A stretch of DNA of 64,000 nucleotides, from positions 124,001 through 188,000 of the forward strand of contig JACPGE010000122.1 of assembly GCA_016182605.1 (NCBI GenBank), in the 5' to 3' direction. The notes under the pieces are model-generated. The model worked only from the letters and a program-made list of their open reading frames with translations. It was not told the origin of the DNA and made no database searches. The translations under genes were made by a program, and so were the position numbers. Shown in pieces: positions 59,158 to 64,000 of this stretch; the stretch's first letter is position 1, and each line of letters opens with the position of its first letter. Source of the DNA: Candidatus Hydrogenedentota bacterium (GTDB lineage Bacteria; Hydrogenedentota; Hydrogenedentia; Hydrogenedentales; JAEUWI01).

Positions 59158-60561
59158 CTATTCGCCGCGCTTCACCCGGCCGCGGAACATCGCGTAGATC
59201 CCGCCAAAGGCGCCGTTGCTCATGAGGAGCACGATGTCGCGCGCCCCTTTTGTTGCGACGACATGGTCCGCCAGGGCCGCCACATCGTCCCAAGCGGAAG
59301 CTCGCGTACCTTTGCCGCACAATTCCGCCGCGAGGCCGGCGGTGTCCAGGCGCTCTTCATCGAGAATCCGGTCTCCGCGGTGAATGGGCCCCAGAAAGAC
59401 TTCGTCCGCTCCGGAGAAGGCCTCCAGCAATGGGACATGAAAGCGCTTGGTAACGGTGGTGTTGGAGCGCGGCTCGAACAGAACGCGAATCCGGTGTTGG
59501 GGCCAGCGCTCCCGCGCGCCCTTGATCGTCTCGCGGATGGCGGTGGGATGGTGGGCAAAATCGTCGATGTACACGGTTTCACCCTGTTCCAGGAAGACCT
59601 CCATGCGCCGGCGCACGCCACGAAAGGTGCGGACACCTTCCCGGATGCTTTCCAGCTCTGCGCCGAGAAGGGATGCGACCGCCACCGCCGCGAGGGTGTT
59701 TTGCAGGTTGTGCGCACCTGACATGGGCACGGCGAGTCTCCCCCACTTTAGGCCTTCGGCGTGTACCTCCATCTGGGCGAGGCCGTCTTCATAGCCGAGG
59801 AGCGTGCCGCGCCAGGAGGCGTTATCGGAGAAGCCGTAGAGGACGGTGTTGGAGAAGGCGTGCGCTTTGAGGTGGGCGGCGTGGTTGTCGGCGCAGGCGA
59901 CGAGCCAGCCCTCCCGGGGAATTTGGCGCAGCATGCGTTGAAACGCCACTTCGATCTCTTCCAGGTCGCGGTAGATATCGCCGTGATCGAACTCCACCGA
60001 GGTAACCACGGCGATATGCGGCAGGTAGTGCAGAAACTTAGCACGTTTGTCGAAGAAGGCGGTGTCGTACTCGTCGCCCTCGATGACAAAGGGCGCGCCG
60101 GGTGCGCCCAGCCGCGCGGAATGCTCGACGCCGAGGGGCTGGCCGCCGATGAAATAGCCGGGCGCCAGGCCGCAATGCTGCAATACATGGGCCACGAGGG
60201 CAGTCGTTGTGGTCTTGCCGTGGGTGCCGCAGATCACCACCGGCGTGCGTGGGCGCAGCACGTGTTCCTTCATCCACTCGGGGAGGCTGCAATAGACCAG
60301 GCCGCGCGAGAGGGCCGCTTCCACTTCGGCGTTGCCCCGGCTCAGGGCGTTCCCCAGGATCACACGGTCGGGCTGCCAGTCGAGATTTTCGGCGGCGTAG
60401 CCTTCATAGACGGGGACGCCCAGGTCCTGCACCATGCCGCTCGTGGGCGGGTAGAGCACCTGATCGCTCCCGCGCACTTCCCACCCGCTCTCGATGGCCA
60501 GGCGCGCCCCGGCCACCATGGCGGTGCCGCCAATACCTGAAAAGTGAATCTTCTGGCCCAC
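59158..60561 (-). CDS. mpl: UDP-N-acetylmuramate:L-Ala-gamma-D-Glu-meso-DAP ligase Mpl
   Basis: The protein has 467 residues. Mpl reattaches the recycled murein tripeptide to UDP-MurNAc, a cytosolic step of cell-wall recycling in Gram-negative bacteria. Mur-ligase motifs are HFSGIGGTAMVAGA, the P-loop CGTHGKTTTTAL, EGDEYDTAFFDKRAKF, EFDHGDIYRDLEEI and DDFAHHPTAIRETI. GNALSRGNAEVEA and the DDFAHHPTAI stretch separate Mpl from MurC. The start at 60561 is the family N-terminus. It is divergent from the methyltransferase-RNase D fusion. Confidence 0.94.
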   Translation of the reverse strand: MGQKIHFSGIGGTAMVAGARLAIESGWEVRGSDQVLYPPTSGMVQDLGVPVYEGYAAENLDWQPDRVILGNALSRGNAEVEAALSRGLVYCSLPEWMKEHVLRPRTPVVICGTHGKTTTTALVAHVLQHCGLAPGYFIGGQPLGVEHSARLGAPGAPFVIEGDEYDTAFFDKRAKFLHYLPHIAVVTSVEFDHGDIYRDLEEIEVAFQRMLRQIPREGWLVACADNHAAHLKAHAFSNTVLYGFSDNASWRGTLLGYEDGLAQMEVHAEGLKWGRLAVPMSGAHNLQNTLAAVAVASLLGAELESIREGVRTFRGVRRRMEVFLEQGETVYIDDFAHHPTAIRETIKGARERWPQHRIRVLFEPRSNTTVTKRFHVPLLEAFSGADEVFLGPIHRGDRILDEERLDTAGLAAELCGKGTRASAWDDVAALADHVVATKGARDIVLLMSNGAFGGIYAMFRGRVKRGE

Positions 60562-60755
60562 GCTATTCCCCTGCCTTGCTGTTCTGCACGGAGTACACTG
60601 GAAACGTCGCGGGAGTATAGCAAAGTTGCGAAGTTCGGGGCAGTACCACGTTTGCGGCCTTTGCTACTTTTAACCGGTGTCTGAAACGCGCTATCATGGG
60701 TTGAGCATGAGGGTACCCCGAGGCGGCAACGTTTTCATCATCAATCAGGGCGCTT

Positions 60756-61835
60756 GTGGAAGTAGATCGGCAAGAACAGGAATCGCAACGAAACCGGCGT
60801 GTCCGCAAGGAAGCCGCACCTTCGATTCAGGCGATGGTGCAGAAGGGTTTCCTAAACGACGGCCAGACGATATTGTGTTATGGCTGCGGGCGCGGTGTGG
60901 ACGTGAACTGGCTGCGGATGCGGCGGCTTCACGCGCAGGGCTACGATCCGTATGAGCCGTATGGATTCGCGGAGGCCCCGAAGGGCGCTTTCGATGTGGT
61001 CATCCTCGCCTATGTGATGAAGCGGCTTCAGACGCACGAGAACCGGCGGGAAACGCTGCGCAAGGCCGCGGGGCATGTGCGCCCGGGGGGGCACCTGGTC
61101 ATCATCACCCGAAACTGGTCCCAGTTCGTGACGCAGGAAGAACCGCCGCAGATCGGCAGCGCGGTGGCCTATTTTCAGGGCCTGATTGGCACGCCGGATT
61201 TCGGCGCGCTGGCGGCGCACGTGTGGGACGAACACGATTCGGCGTTGTGTCTCCAGGTGCAGCGGGGCGGCATCTACGAGCCGCAACATCCTGTGGTATG
61301 GATCGATGAACCGGGAGAATTTGCCGCGCTGTGCACGCGGCTTGCCCGCGAGCCGATGGTGGCGCTGGATGTGGAGACGACCCTGGAAGAGCCGCGGGTG
61401 CTCTGCACGATTCAATTGGGGATCCCCGGGCGCACGTGGGTGGTGGACGCGCTGGCAATGAGCGATCTGAGGCCGGTGAAGGACTTGCTGGAGAATGAGC
61501 GGGTGGAGAAGGTGATTCACAACGCGTTTTTTGAGGAGCAGATGTTCGCGAAGCACCAAATCCGGATAGTGAACATCTTCGACACGCTTCCGGCTTCCCG
61601 CAAGAAGTACCAGAAGCAATCGGTGACCGGGGGACACAAGCTGGGCGATGTGTGTGAACGGGAATTGGGGATCTACCTCGACAAGACCAATCAGACGTCG
61701 GATTGGACCTTGCGCCCCCTGCGCGCGGATCAACTGGCCTACGCAGCGATTGATGCGGAGGTGCTGGTCGAACTGTACCGCATCTTCAAGCCTCCGGTGC
61801 AACCGACGAATCTGGAGTTGTTTGCGCTGGAATAG
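60756..61835 (+). CDS. Fusion of a methyltransferase-like domain with an RNase D-type 3'-5' exonuclease
   Basis: The protein has 359 residues. Residues about 25-170 form a SAM-methyltransferase-like domain: ILCYGCGRGVDV (motif I), GYDPYEPY, DVVILAYVMKRL and GGHLVIITRN. They resemble the DNA-phosphorothioation-associated putative methyltransferase family. Residues about 175-345 form a DEDDy exonuclease related to RNase D: D205-x-E207 in ALDVETT, NIFDTLPASR, and WTLRPLRADQ followed by Y329-x3-D333. The residue matching RNase D Asp85 is Glu (Glu260 in HNAFFEEQ). The start is GTG at 60756; an internal ATG (residue 27) would trim only the polar N-terminus. No dnd genes are nearby. Confidence 0.8.
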   Translation: MEVDRQEQESQRNRRVRKEAAPSIQAMVQKGFLNDGQTILCYGCGRGVDVNWLRMRRLHAQGYDPYEPYGFAEAPKGAFDVVILAYVMKRLQTHENRRETLRKAAGHVRPGGHLVIITRNWSQFVTQEEPPQIGSAVAYFQGLIGTPDFGALAAHVWDEHDSALCLQVQRGGIYEPQHPVVWIDEPGEFAALCTRLAREPMVALDVETTLEEPRVLCTIQLGIPGRTWVVDALAMSDLRPVKDLLENERVEKVIHNAFFEEQMFAKHQIRIVNIFDTLPASRKKYQKQSVTGGHKLGDVCERELGIYLDKTNQTSDWTLRPLRADQLAYAAIDAEVLVELYRIFKPPVQPTNLELFALE

Positions 61836-62033
61836 GCGCGGGAGGCGAAGGCGGCAATGTAGGTCACATAGGCCGTACAGGACCTATGAGAAGCCTTTGA
61901 TAGGAGCCTTCAAATTGAAGTGAAGGGCGTCCTCATCGCTGAGAACACCCTTCCAAGTCCGCGAGTGGTATGCGGGAATAGTATAATTGCGCTGGTTCGC
62001 AGCCAACCCTTTGTTACGGACCAGCAAAGGAAG

Positions 62034-62201
62034 TCAGGTCAATACCAATTCCTTCGGTTGCTGTGCGACCAACTTCGCGCTCTCCTTATCGAGGCAGTGC
62101 GGGCAGTAGGTGTGACTGACCTGTTGACCTTCGGAAACCGGTTTTTTCTTCCACTTTCCGGAATCCCGGATTGATTTGCAGACGCAGCATTGAACAACCA
62201 T
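62034..62201 (-). CDS. Small two-CxxC zinc-binding protein
   Basis: The protein has 55 residues. The sequence begins VVQCCVCKSIRDSGKWKK and has a second pair CPHC after SHTY, then a short helix. The layout CxxC-x24-CxxC resembles the small zinc module seen alone or after PAS domains in many Gram-negative bacteria (CSVC...SHGICPEC type). A strong AAGGAGG lies about 7 bases before the ATG at 62201, which supports translation. It is divergent from the MazG-like gene. Function unknown. Confidence 0.8.
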   Translation of the reverse strand: MVVQCCVCKSIRDSGKWKKKPVSEGQQVSHTYCPHCLDKESAKLVAQQPKELVLT

Positions 62202-62334
62202 GGTTTGGACCTCCTTGTCCTACTATCTTCATGTGATCTATTATCGACTTGGCCCGCCGCAACTTTAATGGGTATTCCAGCCGACTGCGGGGCGATTTTC
62301 GCAAGTCCAGAAAATTCAGGGAGATACGTACCCC

Positions 62335-62781
62335 ATGATCCCGATTGAAGAACTCCCGCATATTCACAAGATTCCCAAGAATGAGGGGGAGTGGTTTCAG
62401 GCGCTCATAGACCTGGCGCGCTACCTCCGCACCCCCCAGGGCTGCCCCTGGGACCGGAAACAGAACTCCCAGGACTTCCTGCGCTATCTGCGCGATGAGT
62501 TGAAGGAGATCGACGAGGCCTATGCCGACGGGGACGAGGAGAATGTGGCGGAGGAGTTTGGGGATTCGCTCTTTTGCATGATTGCCAGCGCAGCGGCGGC
62601 GGAGGAGGAAGGGCGCTATACCCTGAAGCAGGCGTTGGAGGATATCCACACGAAGATGATCCGCCGCCACGCGCACGTGTTTGGCGATGTGGATGCGAAC
62701 GATCCGGAAGCTGTGAAGGCCTCCTGGGCCGCGATCAAGGAGGCGGAAAAGGAGGAGAAGCGGCGCAAGAAGGGGAAGTAG
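62335..62781 (+). CDS. MazG-like nucleotide pyrophosphohydrolase
   Basis: The protein has 148 residues, a single-domain all-alpha NTP pyrophosphatase. It begins a recognisable MazG stretch at LIDLARYLRTPQGCPWDRKQ. The metal-binding acids lie in RDELKEIDEAY and ENVAEEFGDSLF (ExxE and ExxD). It probably hydrolyses NTP or dNTP side products to the monophosphate. The usual two-domain MazG is about 260 residues, so this is the short form. A Lys/Glu-rich C-terminal tail (EAEKEEKRRKKGK) follows. It is divergent from the 55-residue protein gene. Confidence 0.9.
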   Translation: MIPIEELPHIHKIPKNEGEWFQALIDLARYLRTPQGCPWDRKQNSQDFLRYLRDELKEIDEAYADGDEENVAEEFGDSLFCMIASAAAAEEEGRYTLKQALEDIHTKMIRRHAHVFGDVDANDPEAVKASWAAIKEAEKEEKRRKKGK

Positions 62782-63598
62782 AACCAACTTCCGGGGGCGG
62801 GGCATTCAGGGTGATTGCGGGGCGCTGTAGGGGCTGGGATTTGCAGAACGAGGGGGACACTCTTGACGAGAGTGTTTAATGGTCGATTCTCGAGGTTGGG
62901 GGATTTGCGGAACGAGGGGGAATTGATTAACTGAAACTCAATAAACTGCTCATTTTGCGCAATTTGACGTTCCGCATAGATTCTGGCGCGCGTTTGAGGC
63001 TACCTGTGAGGGTTGGCGTGTTTTGTACCCTTGGGGAATGGGGGCTGTACAAATTGACCATGGTGTGGTTGAATTTCAACCACTCATTGGCACATATGGA
63101 AATTGCGGTTCGCAAGTGTGGGACTCGGGAAAGCGGAGGCAGGCAAGACCGGGAGCGCCGAGTTGCACTCGGCTTTACCCGCGTTTCTTCACACCGCGCT
63201 GGCAAGCACGATGCGCCGTGGGTGCACCTGAGAGCCTCCATGTCCCAATGGGGGGATAGCGGGTCGTGGGGCGTTCTGCAATCCGGACTGGCGTCCGGGC
63301 CGTTCAGGAGAACGGCGCTCCCAGGGAAGAAGGGCACGTGCCTCGATGTGATTCAGGCCATCCAATACACTCGGGAAAAAAGACGAAGCGACGTAGCTCC
63401 GATTTCCGAATGGGAGTGCGACGCGGATGGATCAACATTCACGCATTCCGCTGTGCGCATGAGGTTGAGCGACGCGGAGCGTCGGGGAGGGCATTTCCAA
63501 GCGGAGCTTGGGAACGAGAGGAAAACCAATAGTGAGCTGACCCGGAATACTTGTGCGTAATGACTTCCGCTTGAATTGTACTTGGGCACGCTGGGAAA
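62782..63598. other. Long gene-poor stretch with short repeats
   Basis: These 817 bases hold no supported gene. The longest open frame (62955-63560, plus) has low-complexity, non-protein-like translation and no good start. Direct repeats of 21 bases, differing at one position, lie at 62837-62857 and 62901-62921 (ggatttgc, then aacgaggggga). Between them is a 7-bp hairpin ACACTCT/AGAGTGT (62857-62875) followed by TTAAT, a weak terminator candidate for the MazG-like gene. GC content falls in 62920-63110. Near 63499 is aagcggagcttgggaacgag, a phrase I associate with intergenic repeats in related genomes. Confidence 0.5.
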
Positions 63599-63823
63599 TC
63601 AGATCAGGGATTGGAATTCCTCTTCGCTGAGCCCGGTCTGGGTGATGATGGCCTTGATGGTTCCACGGGGCAAATCGCGCGCGTGCATGGGAATGGTGAC
63701 CAAGGCTCCGCGTTCCCTGTGACACATGAAGAGATGGCTGCCGCGTTGCCGCAATTCTTCGAAACCCGCGCGTTTAAGCGCCGTGACGACTTCACGCGGC
63801 GTAAGCGATGGAATCCGGCTCAT
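63599..63823 (-). CDS. hicA: HicA-family mRNA interferase toxin
   Basis: The protein has 74 residues. The dsRBD-like HicA fold is shown by LTPREVVTALKRAGFEEL, the catalytic His in RGSHLFMCHRERG, and VTIPMHARDLPRGTIKAII. It is a predicted toxin that cleaves mRNA when not held by HicB. The start overlaps the stop of the upstream hicB by 3 bases (ATGA), so antitoxin is made first, as in the hicBA gene order. Confidence 0.9.
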   Translation of the reverse strand: MSRIPSLTPREVVTALKRAGFEELRQRGSHLFMCHRERGALVTIPMHARDLPRGTIKAIITQTGLSEEEFQSLI

Positions 63824-64000
63824 GCCACCGCCGGAGAGCGCACTTCAATGAGTGTCTCTACCGGTGTAGTCCTGGCCTCTTCGGGGATGGGTTTCCCTTC
63901 CTCGACGAGCACTTCGAGATAGCCTTCGACAGCTTCTTGTGCCATGGCAAGGGCATGAGCATAATCCTCGCCCCATGTAACACAGCCCGGCAGGGCCGGC
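63820..64000 (-). CDS. hicB: HicB-family antitoxin, 3' part (5' end outside window)
   Basis: The frame is open from the window edge to a TGA at 63820, giving 59 residues. It contains LPGCVTWGEDYAHALAMAQE and VEGYLEVLVEEGKPIP, the HicB partial RNase H-fold signature, followed by a short tail. It neutralises and usually autoregulates HicA. The N-terminal part and any DNA-binding region or promoter lie beyond base 64000. Confidence 0.87.
   Translation of the reverse strand, partial: PALPGCVTWGEDYAHALAMAQEAVEGYLEVLVEEGKPIPEEARTTPVETLIEVRSPAVA

Noticed and set aside
62955-63560. Plus-strand open frame of 201 codons in the gene-poor stretch
   Set aside because: There is no ribosome binding site, no family resemblance, and the translation has the look of repeat DNA.

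Overview
The window is a GC-rich, gene-dense chromosomal segment from a Gram-negative heterotroph. Envelope and family signatures support this: Mpl murein recycling, several lipoboxes, a TonB/TolA-like protein, two Na+/solute symporters, a Tat-signal Gfo/Idh/MocA oxidoreductase, a tandem DUF1080 protein, and a very long CxxCH protein of the Pirellula/Verrucomicrobium heme-binding type. The mix fits the PVC superphylum or a neighbouring lineage such as Hydrogenedentota. That placement is inferred from gene content; there is no rRNA gene here.

Layout. 1-492 is the 3' end of a glutamine cyclotransferase-like gene, followed by a hairpin-repeat cluster. 878-3575 (minus) holds an orphan histidine kinase, rsmA and a lipoprotein. 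3854-8904 holds an FHA-GAF-adenylate cyclase and envelope-associated proteins: a zinc-ribbon protein, an STN-like lipoprotein and a TonB-like protein. 9145-14304 holds an XPB/Ssl2-C-like protein, a PilZ-like protein, a membrane protein and a LarA-family racemase. 14386-18053 is the conserved yceD-rpmF-plsX-fabD-fabG block, without fabH or acpP. 18953-31230 is largely carbohydrate-oriented: xylA, an SGNH hydrolase, a divergent Gfo/Idh and SSS symporter pair, a MerR regulator, tRNA-Pro(GGG), a PASTA/GLUG lipoprotein, a tandem DUF1080 protein and a GH26 mannanase.

31553-34847 (minus) is a translationally coupled three-gene periplasmic oxidation operon: a PQQ dehydrogenase with the extra aspartate of lanthanide-dependent enzymes, a XoxJ-like binding protein and a diheme cytochrome c. 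It is followed by ggt, a PMT-like glycosyltransferase and a RetSat/CrtI-like oxidoreductase (35033-40911), then a propeller-like secreted protein, a pseudouridine synthase, a large secreted protein, and an aldo/keto reductase with a Tat-signal Gfo/Idh (46084-48370).

48374-50365 is a visibly AT-richer island with its own promoter and an inverted repeat. It holds a TcmP-family protein and a DUF5131 (phage Gp37/Gp68, three-Cys-motif) protein. This is the best candidate in the window for a poorly described, horizontally acquired system.

50461-57970 (minus) holds the PVC heme-binding protein, a PAF-acetylhydrolase-like esterase and an SSS symporter operon with three unrecognised partner genes. 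58217-60561 (minus) holds dinB-like, glutaredoxin-like and mpl genes. The right end has a methyltransferase-RNase D fusion, a 55-residue CxxC protein, a MazG-like gene, a long non-coding stretch and a hicBA toxin-antitoxin pair cut by the window edge.

No insertion sequence, integrase, CRISPR array or rRNA gene was seen.
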